Under the pieces are notes generated by a model. That model had not been told where the DNA came from. It did not search any database and saw only the letters and a program-made list of their open reading frames with translations. This document shows positions 46,632 to 54,678 of a stretch of DNA of 64,000 bases, piece by piece. The position numbers and the translations under genes are program-made. Numbering within the stretch: position 1 is the first letter of the stretch; each line of letters starts with the position of its first letter. This stretch comes from Neobacillus cucumis (lineage in GTDB: Bacteria > Bacillota > Bacilli > Bacillales > Cytobacillaceae), in the NCBI RefSeq assembly GCF_016908975.1, contig NZ_JAFBEX010000008.1, positions 186,001-250,000 on the forward strand, given 5' to 3'.

Positions 46632-48384
46632 TTTCTTCCCCCCATTTTTGCCTTGTTAATGGCAATTTAATCACCACTTTGGTCCCTTTATCTATAAAAC
46701 TATCAATCTCAAACGATGCATTCGGACCATATATTTCTTCAATCCTCTTCTTTATATTCCATAGTGCCGAGCCTGTCCCCTCAGCTGAATCAACGGTTTG
46801 ATTTCCAAGGACATCTAGTTTTTCATTTGGTATCCCTTTCCCGTCATCTTCGGTAAGCAGGACCATTCTCCCCTCTTCTTGGAAAGCACGTACCTTCACT
46901 GTTCCCGTTTTTGTTTTTGAAAAGGCATATCGGATGGCATTTTCGACTAGCGGCTGTAAGGTAAATGGCGGTATTAAGACTTCTTCCAAAGATGGGTCAA
47001 TCATTAATTCAACTCGATAGCGGTCAGGGAACCTAGCCTGTTCAATCGACAAATAGGCCTCCACATGCTCGAGCTCTTTTTCAAGCGGAATCAACATTTG
47101 ACGAGCACCTTGGAGATTACTGCGAAAGAAAACACTTAATTGAATTAAAAGCATTCTTGCTTGATCTGCGTCTTTTCGGACTAGGCTTGAAATGGTATTA
47201 ATGGCATTAAACAAAAAATGAGGATGCACTTGGGCCTGCAGCGCTTTAATCTCTGCATCTTTTAATAAACGTCTTTGCCGTTCCAGCTCTGCCATTTCAA
47301 GCTGCCCAGAGAATAACTTCCCTAAGCCCTCTGCCAGTTCCTGCTCTACCCTATCTAGTTTGCTGGAAGTAGTAAAGTAAAGCTTTAACGTTCCAACCGT
47401 TTTTTCATAAACCTTAAGAGGTAAGACAATGGCAGCTTCTAATGGACAATTGGGGTTAAAGCATTGAATTTCTTTGGCTGTTTTGGCCATAATGATTCTT
47501 CCTTGATCTAATACCTTTTTCGTTAATTCAGTGGCCATCATTCCGGACGGACGATGGTGTTCGGAGGCAGCTCCAACATGCGCTAATACTTGCCGTTGAT
47601 TGGTGATGGCGATAGCATCTGCCCCTGTCCATTTCAAAATAATCTCTGCCGCTTTTGTACAGGAATCCTTATTCAAGCCCTGGCGGAAAAATGGGAGCGT
47701 TTGATTCGCTATATATAAAGCTTTATGTGTCTGCAACGCCCGTGTTCGTTCCTGCTCTCGAAAAATATCCTGAATAATTAGTAAAAAAAGAAACGTCCCA
47801 AAACCATTGATCGCAATCATCGGAAAGGCAATTAGTTTTACAAGATTAAGGGCTTCATCATATGGCTTGGCTAATAAAAGAATAATTCCCATCTGAAGAC
47901 ATTCCATCAAAATCCCCATGATAACGGCTTTCGAAGTAGAGCCGCTTTCCTGTATTTTAAAACGCTTACTTAAAAATCCTGTTACGACTCCTGCAAAAAT
48001 GGTCGAGACAGCACAGGCAACTGCGGTGAACCCTCCCAGCGATAATCGGTGCAATCCAGCAATTAAGCCCACCCCTATTCCAATCATCGGCCCGCCAAGC
48101 AAACCGCCAATTACCACACCCATAATCCTTGTGTTCGCAATCGCACCTGTTGTATTTACATCTGTCAGCCAATCTTGTGACGTAACCATCCCATGTCCTA
48201 TTTCTACACCTGTATAATTGCTGATAATTCCAAAGGCACCAAAGATCGCAATAATCGTAACTTTGGCCGTCATTCCCCGCTCATAATGTATGACTTGTCG
48301 GAAGGATTTCATTCTTGATAAAATAAACGCCACAATGATTAAAATACCCACCCGCTCAAGCATAAGAGGCAGTAAAGCAAGCAT
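46606..48384 (-). CDS. lytS: LytS sensor histidine kinase
   Basis: A 592-residue membrane kinase with the 5TM-LYT sensor region (about residues 1-215, many helices), a GAF domain, then the histidine kinase part with the phospho-acceptor His in QAQVHPHFLFNAINTIS and the ATPase motifs VENAIRYAFS and DDGKGIP. It senses extracellular pyruvate or cell-envelope state in related bacteria. The ATG at 48384 is chosen because GGTGGGGAAACAA precedes it; five codons of extension are excluded. It is in an operon with lytT. Confidence 0.94.
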   Translation of the reverse strand: MLALLPLMLERVGILIIVAFILSRMKSFRQVIHYERGMTAKVTIIAIFGAFGIISNYTGVEIGHGMVTSQDWLTDVNTTGAIANTRIMGVVIGGLLGGPMIGIGVGLIAGLHRLSLGGFTAVACAVSTIFAGVVTGFLSKRFKIQESGSTSKAVIMGILMECLQMGIILLLAKPYDEALNLVKLIAFPMIAINGFGTFLFLLIIQDIFREQERTRALQTHKALYIANQTLPFFRQGLNKDSCTKAAEIILKWTGADAIAITNQRQVLAHVGAASEHHRPSGMMATELTKKVLDQGRIIMAKTAKEIQCFNPNCPLEAAIVLPLKVYEKTVGTLKLYFTTSSKLDRVEQELAEGLGKLFSGQLEMAELERQRRLLKDAEIKALQAQVHPHFLFNAINTISSLVRKDADQARMLLIQLSVFFRSNLQGARQMLIPLEKELEHVEAYLSIEQARFPDRYRVELMIDPSLEEVLIPPFTLQPLVENAIRYAFSKTKTGTVKVRAFQEEGRMVLLTEDDGKGIPNEKLDVLGNQTVDSAEGTGSALWNIKKRIEEIYGPNASFEIDSFIDKGTKVVIKLPLTRQKWGEESVKSIYRG

Positions 48385-48468
48385 TTGTTTCCCCACCACC
48401 CTGTATACTTTTACTCACTATCTTTACTATACCAAAAAAGAAAGCAGGATTTCATTTAGTTTTTTGAA

Positions 48469-48594
48469 GAACAAAAGCGCAAGCGCCTTGAACAGCCCCG
48501 ACAAGCATAAGACACTCAGGGAAAGAAGGCGTTCTTTGCCTTCATTCCCTGAGCGTCTGTAGACCATCGAGGGGCTAGGCGCTGGAGCTGGACG
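48469..48594. repeat. Dispersed palindromic element upstream of lytS
   Basis: Starts GAACAAAAGCGCAAGCGCCTTG and ends GGGGCTAGGCGCTGGAGCTGGAC. A central hairpin has arms AGACACTCAGGGAAAGAAGG and its complement. It shares both ends with the elements at 22, 29, 33 and 40 kb. Confidence 0.85.
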
Positions 48595-48654
48595 TAGACT
48601 GTCCTTTTATTAACAGTTATCCCACAAGCGAAAATTTTATATTTCCAAAACGAT

Positions 48655-48684
48655 AAAAAAGACCTCTCAACAATGTGAGAGATC
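48655..48684 (-). terminator. Terminator of the 59-residue gene and ytzC
   Basis: CTCTCA / TGAGAG stem with partial extension, followed by TTTTTT on the minus strand. Confidence 0.7.
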
Positions 48685-48695
48685 CATTCAATCGT

Positions 48696-48875
48696 TTAGG
48701 AAGATTGCTCCGGTTCTTGATGCATTTTAGACTTAACTGGCTGTCCGCCGGACTTCTCGTATTTCATTTTGGCTTCTTTTACTAAGTCACGGTCCTGACC
48801 TAGTTCAAGGTCTTGATTATTTACACCATTGCGGTTTTTTTGTTCGGGATTATTTTTCTTTGAACGTTTTTTCAA
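48696..48875 (-). CDS. Small basic hydrophilic protein, 59 residues, unknown
   Basis: Translated from a TTG at 48875 behind GAGGAGGAGAATATC, it reads MKKRSKKNNPEQKNRNGVNN and continues with QDLELGQDRD... to end HQEPEQSS. It is strongly hydrophilic with a basic N-terminus and resembles small spore or stress-associated proteins in composition, but I do not recognise a family. It lies 15 bases after ytzC and shares its transcript. A terminator follows. Confidence 0.7.
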   Translation of the reverse strand: MKKRSKKNNPEQKNRNGVNNQDLELGQDRDLVKEAKMKYEKSGGQPVKSKMHQEPEQSS

Positions 48876-48890
48876 GATATTCTCCTCCTC

Positions 48891-49154
48891 TTAATGTACT
48901 TCAAGAATCATGGAATTCTGAACCTGCTGGATCTGAAGTCTCATTCGATGGAGTTGTTCCCGCTGCTGCGAGTTGGCACTATGAGCCAACTTACAAATAT
49001 CTTGATAGGTTTGTTCAAGTTGTTGCAGCGCATTTGTGTAACCATCATCATTATATTGCTCTTGAAGGCTGCTTTGCTTGTATTGCTCCTCTGCGTAGCG
49101 GATTGTATCCTCAACTTGCTGCATTAAATTATCAATTGAGTCGCGAGTAGCCAT
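48891..49154 (-). CDS. ytzC: YtzC, DUF2524-family protein
   Basis: An 87-residue, fully helical, Gln-rich protein with coiled-coil character (IDNLMQQVEDTIRYAEEQYK, LEQTYQDICKLAH). It matches B. subtilis YtzC, of unknown function. ATG at 49154 behind GGGGGGTTCTTAG. It precedes the 59-residue gene and is divergent from ytqA across a 960-bp repeat region. Confidence 0.85.
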   Translation of the reverse strand: MATRDSIDNLMQQVEDTIRYAEEQYKQSSLQEQYNDDGYTNALQQLEQTYQDICKLAHSANSQQREQLHRMRLQIQQVQNSMILEVH

Positions 49155-49283
49155 CTAAGAACCCCCCTAATTGTTTGAAGCCCACGCTTCATTTCTTATT
49201 TTGTTCTCCATTCCATTTCCTATTACTTTCGAGTCGTGGATAATTTTTACCATCCTTTGTTTTAGGCTGTGTTAAACTTGGAT

Positions 49284-49988
49284 GTTGACTTCCGTTCCAG
49301 GCGCGAGCGGTTCGCGGACGTGCCGGGGAGCAGAATGCAAGGGTGGTTAGGACAGGTAAAGCCGGAAAAAGCCAAGGGCTGTCCGAATGCTAGGGGAATT
49401 CGGACAGGTCCAGATGGAAAATCACGCAGATCTGTCCGTAGTCTAGCCAAGTTCGGACAGCTTAAGCCTAAAATCATACAGAGTTGTCCGAAGTCTAGCC
49501 AAGTTCGGACAACTTATGCTAAAAATCATACGGAGCTGTCCGAAGTCTAGCCAAGTTCGGACAGCTTAAGCCAGAAATCATACGGAGTTGTCCGAAGTCT
49601 AGCCAAGTTCGGACAGCTTAAGCCAGAAATCATGCGGAGCTGTCCGAAGTCTAGCCAAGTTCGGACAGCTTAAGCCAGAAATCATACAGAGTTGTCCGAA
49701 GTCTAGCCAAGTTCGGACAGCTTAAGCCAGAAATCATACGGAGTTGTCCGAAGTCTAGCCAAGTTCGGACAGCTTATGCCAGAAATCATACAGAGTTGTC
49801 CGAAGTCTAGCCAAGTTCGGACAGCTTAAGCCTAAAATCATACGGAGCTTTCCGAATATAAGGGTAATTTGTAATTCGGACAGGTTCAGCTGGAAAAATT
49901 CAAGGGTTGTCCTCAGCACTATCACTCCTGTGTGGTCTCCCCTTCCCCATACACCCTCAGGAGTCTCGGGCATTCCACTTCACTCAAC
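49284..49988. repeat. MITE-like element split by a tandem array
   Basis: The left 50 bp (GTTGACTTCCGTTCCAGGCG, then TTCGCGGACGTGCCGGGG) align with 20245-20295, and the right 75 bp (CACTCCTGTGTGGTCTCCCC to CTTCACTCAAC) align with 20300-20372. In the 20-kb copy these parts are contiguous; here a 52-bp tandem array of about 585 bp lies between them. The remaining parts of the ytzC-ytqA gap (49155-49283 and 49989-50114) hold no other feature except a possible ytqA promoter. Confidence 0.8.
49328..49912. repeat. Tandem array of a 52-bp hairpin repeat (about 11 units)
   Basis: TGTCC (TTTCC once) starts at 49380, 49433, 49485, 49537, 49589, 49641, 49693, 49745, 49797 and 49849, a 52-bp period with one 53. 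The unit is TGTCCGAA, an 11-base loop GTCTAGCCAAG, TTCGGACA, then 25 bases containing CAGAAATCATACGGAG. The outer units are degenerate, the one at 49849 carries 7 extra bases, and an in-register GGACA at 49350 marks a further degenerate unit at the left. Inner units differ by only a few bases. Confidence 0.92.
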
Positions 49989-50114
49989 TTTGTTACAAAA
50001 TCAACAATGACTTTTAACAAAGCCTTGTTTTAATAAATTCCATTGGAGATGTGTTTACTTCATGATAAAATGGAGGTTATGCAATCATGATTATTTAAAA
50101 GGAGGTTTTCTCTA

Positions 50115-51080
50115 GTGCTTAAGACGAAACCTTTTCAATATGCCACTGACGATAAACGATACCATACATGGAATTACCACCTTCGAAACCATTTTGGTCA
50201 TAAGGTATTTAAGGTAGCCTTGGATGGCGGATTTGACTGCCCGAACCGTGACGGTACGGTTGCCCATGGCGGATGTACCTTTTGTAGCGCGGCAGGGTCT
50301 GGTGATTTCGCTGGTAACAGACTGGCAACACTAGAAACCCAATTTAACGAAATAAAACAAAAAATGCATACAAAATGGAAAGACGGCAAATATATGGCCT
50401 ATTTTCAGGCGTTCACCAACACGCACGCACCTGTAGAGGTTCTTCGGGAAAAATATGAAACCGTCCTAAAACAAGAAGGTGTCGTTGGATTATCCATTGC
50501 GACTCGTCCCGACTGCCTGCCAGATGACGTTGTTGAATATTTAGCTGAACTAAATCAACGGACGTATTTATGGGTTGAGTTAGGTTTGCAAACAGTTCAT
50601 GAGCGAACGGCCTTACTCATTAACCGTGCCCATGACTTCCAATGTTATATGGATGGCGTTAATAAATTAAGGAAACACGGAATTAGAATTTGTTCCCATA
50701 TTATAAACGGGCTGCCTCTTGAATCTTATGACATGATGATGGAGACAGCTCGTGAGGTTGCAAAGCTAGATGTTCAGGGGATCAAGATTCATTTACTGCA
50801 TTTATTAAAAGGCACCCCCATGGTCAAACAATATGAAAAAGGAATGCTTCAATTCCTTAGCCAAGAAGACTATGTAAAATTAGTATGTGACCAATTAGAA
50901 ATTTTACCACCCGAAATGATTGTGCATCGAATTACAGGTGATGGTCCTATTGATTTAATGGTTGGACCGATGTGGAGCGTAAATAAGTGGCAAGTTCTAA
51001 ATTCGATTGATGCGGAATTAACCGCAAGAAACAGCTGGCAAGGGAAGTTTTATCAAAAGGATAAGGGGAATTTATCATGA
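50115..51080 (+). CDS. ytqA: YtqA, radical SAM protein (TIGR01212 type), tRNA wobble modification
   Basis: A 321-residue radical SAM enzyme with an unusually spaced cluster motif, Cys42-X11-Cys54-X2-Cys57 (CPNRDGTVAHGGCTFC). It is the partner of ytqB; in Gram-positive bacteria this pair has been proposed (as MnmL and MnmM) to complete mnm5s2U at the tRNA wobble position. It starts with GTG at 50115 behind AAAGGAGG. A possible promoter is TTGGAG (50044) with TAAAAT (50066). It overlaps ytqB by 4 bases. Confidence 0.88.
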   Translation: MLKTKPFQYATDDKRYHTWNYHLRNHFGHKVFKVALDGGFDCPNRDGTVAHGGCTFCSAAGSGDFAGNRLATLETQFNEIKQKMHTKWKDGKYMAYFQAFTNTHAPVEVLREKYETVLKQEGVVGLSIATRPDCLPDDVVEYLAELNQRTYLWVELGLQTVHERTALLINRAHDFQCYMDGVNKLRKHGIRICSHIINGLPLESYDMMMETAREVAKLDVQGIKIHLLHLLKGTPMVKQYEKGMLQFLSQEDYVKLVCDQLEILPPEMIVHRITGDGPIDLMVGPMWSVNKWQVLNSIDAELTARNSWQGKFYQKDKGNLS

Positions 51081-51655
51081 TCTTGGAACGGATTCTTCCT
51101 TTTGCGAAAAGTTTACTAAAAAAAGCCGTTACCCCTGGGGATACTGTGGTAGATGCTACCCTAGGAAATGGGTATGATACGGTGTTTTTAGCAGAATTAG
51201 TAGGTGAGCATGGAAAAGTGTATGGGTTTGATGTACAGCAAGAAGCGATTGACGCAACCATCGAACGTTTAAACCAGCACAACTTGAGAAATCGGGTAAC
51301 TATTTTTCATAATGGACATGAAAAAGTGATTGACAGGATTCCTGTGAGTGAACATGGTTCTATAACCGGAGCGATTTTTAATCTTGGCTATTTGCCCGGC
51401 GGTGACAAAACGATTGTAACCCATTCCGAGACAACGATTGCGGCCATCGAGCAGTTATTAGCGATTATGGCTCCGGAAGGAATGATTGTTCTTGTTATTT
51501 ATCATGGTCATGAACAAGGAGCCATCGAGCGGGACGCTTTGATGCAATATTGTCTAAAACTTGATCAAAAAACTGCCCACGTCCTACAGTACCAATTTAT
51601 TAATCAACAGAATAACCCACCATTTATCATTGCTATTGAAAAAAAATTAAATTAG
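51077..51655 (+). CDS. ytqB: YtqB/MnmM, SAM-dependent tRNA wobble-uridine methyltransferase
   Basis: A 192-residue Rossmann-fold methyltransferase. VDATLGNGYDT at 25-35 is the SAM motif, and FNLGYLPGGD is the catalytic-region signature of this family. B. subtilis YtqB (MnmM) methylates the nm5 group of tRNA wobble uridines. The ATGA overlap with ytqA and the operon order agree with consecutive steps of one modification. Confidence 0.9.
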   Translation: MILERILPFAKSLLKKAVTPGDTVVDATLGNGYDTVFLAELVGEHGKVYGFDVQQEAIDATIERLNQHNLRNRVTIFHNGHEKVIDRIPVSEHGSITGAIFNLGYLPGGDKTIVTHSETTIAAIEQLLAIMAPEGMIVLVIYHGHEQGAIERDALMQYCLKLDQKTAHVLQYQFINQQNNPPFIIAIEKKLN

Positions 51656-51726
51656 GTTGCGAAAGCAACGGGTTTTGTTACCCATCACAAAAAAAAAATT
51701 CGCATACATTTTACTTATTAAAGTGT

Positions 51727-51961
51727 GTTCGAAAAATAAACGGAAAAATTCCGTTTAAATTGGGAAATACCCATATTTCCCTAAAAATAAAGGGAGTTTT
51801 TCCGTTTATATTACCCAAATCTTTTGATTTTGTCTTATTTAGAGGAGTTAAACGGAAAATCTCCGCTTATATCTGCTTCTTAAGCCTCCCTATATACAAT
51901 AGACGGAAATTTTCCGTCTATGAATTCTCATACCTACACGAAAATCAACAATGAATAATAA
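51727..51961. repeat. Dispersed repeat, copy B (about 235 bp)
   Basis: Aligns with 34732-34920 over its whole length, with an extra block near 51755-51800 containing GGGAAATACCCATATTTCCC. Small hairpins AACGGAAAAATTCCGTTT and AGACGGAAATTTTCCGTCT are present. The rest of the 51656-52100 gap contains a GGGTTTTGTTACCC hairpin and the terminator below. Confidence 0.85.
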
Positions 51962-51993
51962 CTGAACCAAAGCCCTGTTATTAAGGTTTGAAT

Positions 51994-52027
51994 AAAAAAA
52001 CACTGCAAAAAATCGCAGTGCTTTTTT
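51994..52027. terminator. Terminator downstream of ytqB
   Basis: AAAAACACTGC / GCAGTG with CTTTTTT, 8-base loop; suits both the rightward ytqB and the leftward ytpB. Confidence 0.85.
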
Positions 52028-52100
52028 GTGTACATTTTAATTAACATATAATGATGTAAATTTAACAGGTATCAGAACCCGTTGCCGCGAAAGCCGGGTT

Positions 52101-53183
52101 TTATTTTGATATTGACCTTGTTATGATGGCCGGAACTGATTTTTGCAGTGAACGGTATGCTAGTCCATTAAAATAAAAGAAATAGCTAATCCATCCACCT
52201 GATTTAATAATTCCTCTTGCTAATTTCCGGACATTTTTCTGTTTTCGAACCTTTTCATCAGAAAGATAAATGCCTAACAACCCGCGATTAATCAATTGGT
52301 GAAATTTTTTATGAGGCAGGAATTCTGTATGGCGGTCCGCCTCGATGACAAAGTGCTTTAACCGTTTAAAAAGGGTTTCTTCACTTTTATAATATGTACA
52401 GAAATTCAAGTCACCGCCCCTTTGGTCTTCCTCTTGATCAATAAAATAATCTAACAGAATATGTAAGCCCTGAATGTAGGGAAAATAGCCCCTGCGAATA
52501 CTGATGGCATCCTCTAATTTAAAATCTGGACGCATCGCATAAGAAACTAAACAAAAAATCCCTAATGTGGAACCGGAACAGGCCGAGAATTCGTACCACT
52601 CCATCTCCGGCAGTTTGTCTTGATAACGGTTAAACCAATTTTTTAGGCGCGGGACCCGTTCCTCCTTCACCACGTGTTTGTGGATTTGTAAATCACAATA
52701 ATAGCGGCAAAGCTCTTGAAGGTAATCTTTGATTAAATCATAGTGAGTTAACTCCCTTAAGCAAGAACGGCATGTTTCAGATAGGTCATGTAAATATCCA
52801 GCATCATCCTGGTCATCTCGAAGTCGGTAATAATTTTTCGTTTCCGCTTGTAGGCATAAGGCATCTGACATCGATTCATGAAGGGCAGCAAAATCTGCCG
52901 GGTCAAGAGAAGTACTTCGGTCACAAAGATTATCCAAGTAGTCACTAATCGTCTGATAGGCGACAATAAACTTAACAGCCTTTTTATAATCATCTCTCGC
53001 AGTGAGGGCAAGAATGGCGCCTCCTTCACAATGGAAGGTTTTATGCTCGATACTGGCTAATGCCTGTTTTCTTAATTCTGGATTGGGGATCTTTTCAGCC
53101 CGGCTTCTCCAATACGCCAATTCTTGATGGACGGCAGGTATGATTTTGCGGTAGACCCTGGACATGAGGGTGATTGGCATCAT
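52101..53183 (-). CDS. ytpB: YtpB, tetraprenyl-beta-curcumene synthase
   Basis: A 360-residue terpene synthase of the family that cyclises tetraprenyl diphosphate to tetraprenyl-beta-curcumene, a C35 sesquarterpene found in Bacillus spores. The Asp-rich segments are SDYLDNLCD and LLDYFIDQEED. The ATG at 53183 is chosen because AAAGGTGATG lies upstream; earlier codons are excluded. It follows ytpA by 16 bases, so both belong to one operon, as in B. subtilis. Confidence 0.9.
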   Translation of the reverse strand: MMPITLMSRVYRKIIPAVHQELAYWRSRAEKIPNPELRKQALASIEHKTFHCEGGAILALTARDDYKKAVKFIVAYQTISDYLDNLCDRSTSLDPADFAALHESMSDALCLQAETKNYYRLRDDQDDAGYLHDLSETCRSCLRELTHYDLIKDYLQELCRYYCDLQIHKHVVKEERVPRLKNWFNRYQDKLPEMEWYEFSACSGSTLGIFCLVSYAMRPDFKLEDAISIRRGYFPYIQGLHILLDYFIDQEEDQRGGDLNFCTYYKSEETLFKRLKHFVIEADRHTEFLPHKKFHQLINRGLLGIYLSDEKVRKQKNVRKLARGIIKSGGWISYFFYFNGLAYRSLQKSVPAIITRSISK

Positions 53184-53199
53184 GGAAAACATCACCTTT

Positions 53200-54003
53200 C
53201 TAAACTATATAACCAATTGCTTTTAATTGACTATAAACAAAATCCTTCGCATATTCAAATACTTCTTCTCTTTCAGGCTCATTAAAGATTTCATGGTAAC
53301 ACTTAGACCATTCCTTGAACCTTTTTTCAGACAACGGAGCATGATTAAACCATTGTTTCACCGTCGATTTATTTACAATTTTATCATCCCCGCCCTGCAT
53401 CACCAGCATTGGTAGATCCTGTGTATCTTCCATTTTTTCGAAAGCTTCTTTTATTGCCCCCACTAGTTCACGATACCAACGAATCGAAACTTTTGTCACG
53501 TAAAGTGTATCATTAGCATCGGCTTCTCGGACATCCTCATTTCTTGTCGCCATTTGAACCGTTAACCCTGAATTCATTCTAAGAGATGGATATACAATGT
53601 TAATAACATGTGAGAGTGCATTCAAAAATTTGGAAGGTCCATTCACAAGCCCCAAGCATGGTGAAGAAAGGATTACACCTGCCACATTCAGTTGTTCTTC
53701 TTGTAATAAACGAATCGAAATCAATCCGCCCATGCTGTGACCTAATAAAAACACCGGGAGGTTATATTGATAGGCGGCCTGTACCCAATCCTTTACCTCA
53801 ATGATGTACTCATCAAAGGAATCAATATGACCACGGCTGGCCCTTGTCGTCATTCCTTGCCCTGGAAGATCACCCATGATGATATGAAACCCAGCTAAAC
53901 GCCACATTTCAATTAGCCAGCCGTACCTGCCATGATGTTCCATTGCACCATGTACAATAACAATAACTGCTTTTGCCTCCCCTTCAGCTTCCCATTTCCA
54001 CAT
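53200..54003 (-). CDS. ytpA: YtpA, monoacylglycerol lipase / lysophospholipase family
   Basis: A 267-residue alpha/beta hydrolase. The nucleophile elbow is GHSMGG (Ser90), with IVIVHGAMEHHGRY as oxyanion loop, QGGDDKIVNKS carrying the catalytic Asp, and KCYHEIFNE the His. B. subtilis YtpA makes the phospholipid antibiotic bacilysocin. The ATG at 54003 follows AAGGGGGACGATC; the frame upstream is excluded. It is the first gene of ytpAB. Confidence 0.9.
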   Translation of the reverse strand: MWKWEAEGEAKAVIVIVHGAMEHHGRYGWLIEMWRLAGFHIIMGDLPGQGMTTRASRGHIDSFDEYIIEVKDWVQAAYQYNLPVFLLGHSMGGLISIRLLQEEQLNVAGVILSSPCLGLVNGPSKFLNALSHVINIVYPSLRMNSGLTVQMATRNEDVREADANDTLYVTKVSIRWYRELVGAIKEAFEKMEDTQDLPMLVMQGGDDKIVNKSTVKQWFNHAPLSEKRFKEWSKCYHEIFNEPEREEVFEYAKDFVYSQLKAIGYIV

Positions 54004-54125
54004 AGATCGTCCCCCTTGAAAATATATATGCGTATGTTTATTTGTCATATAACGGATTTATTTTTTGAAAACTCCTTCATATATTCGTTAATATATATTT
54101 ATCATATATAAAGGAGCGAACCCAT

Positions 54126-54638
54126 TTGATCTATCCCTATAAAGATAAAAATCCGTTGATTGCTGAGACTGCTTTTATTGCTGATTATGTAACCATAACC
54201 GGTGATGTAGAAATTGGCGACCAGTCAAGTGTTTGGTTTAATTCTGTCATCCGCGGCGATGTTGCCCCAACAAAAATAGGTAAAAAGGTTAATATTCAGG
54301 ATAACTCTATCTTACACCAAAGTCCTAATAACCCGCTAATTTTAGAAGATGAGGTCACGATTGGGCACCAAGTCATTCTTCATAGCTGTATTGTAAGAAA
54401 AGGGGCCTTAGTCGGCATGGGCTCGATTATACTTGATCAGGCGGAAATCGGCGAAGGTGCGTTTATCGGTGCCGGAAGCCTTGTACCCCAAGGGAAGAAA
54501 ATCCCTCCTAATACTTTAGCATTTGGCAGACCAGCGAAAGTTATTAGAGAATTAACCCCCGAAGACAAAAAAGATATGGAACGCATCTATACAGAATATG
54601 CCGAGAAAGGGCAGTATTATAAGTCTTTACAGTCTTAA
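54126..54638 (+). CDS. ytoA: YtoA, gamma-carbonic-anhydrase-like hexapeptide protein
   Basis: A 170-residue left-handed beta-helix protein with hexapeptide repeats. Likely zinc ligands are in LHQS, GHQVILHSC. Carbonic anhydrase activity is often lost in this subfamily; the true role is unclear. TTG start at 54126 behind AAAGGAGCG. Divergent from ytpAB. Confidence 0.9.
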   Translation: MIYPYKDKNPLIAETAFIADYVTITGDVEIGDQSSVWFNSVIRGDVAPTKIGKKVNIQDNSILHQSPNNPLILEDEVTIGHQVILHSCIVRKGALVGMGSIILDQAEIGEGAFIGAGSLVPQGKKIPPNTLAFGRPAKVIRELTPEDKKDMERIYTEYAEKGQYYKSLQS

Positions 54639-54646
54639 AGATTGAC

Positions 54647-54678
54647 AAAAGCACCCAAAAATTTTGGGTGCTTTTTTA
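54647..54678. terminator. Terminator shared by ytoA and asnB
   Basis: AAAGCACCCAAAA / TTTTGGGTGCTTT perfect stem with A and T runs on either side, between the convergent genes. Confidence 0.92.
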
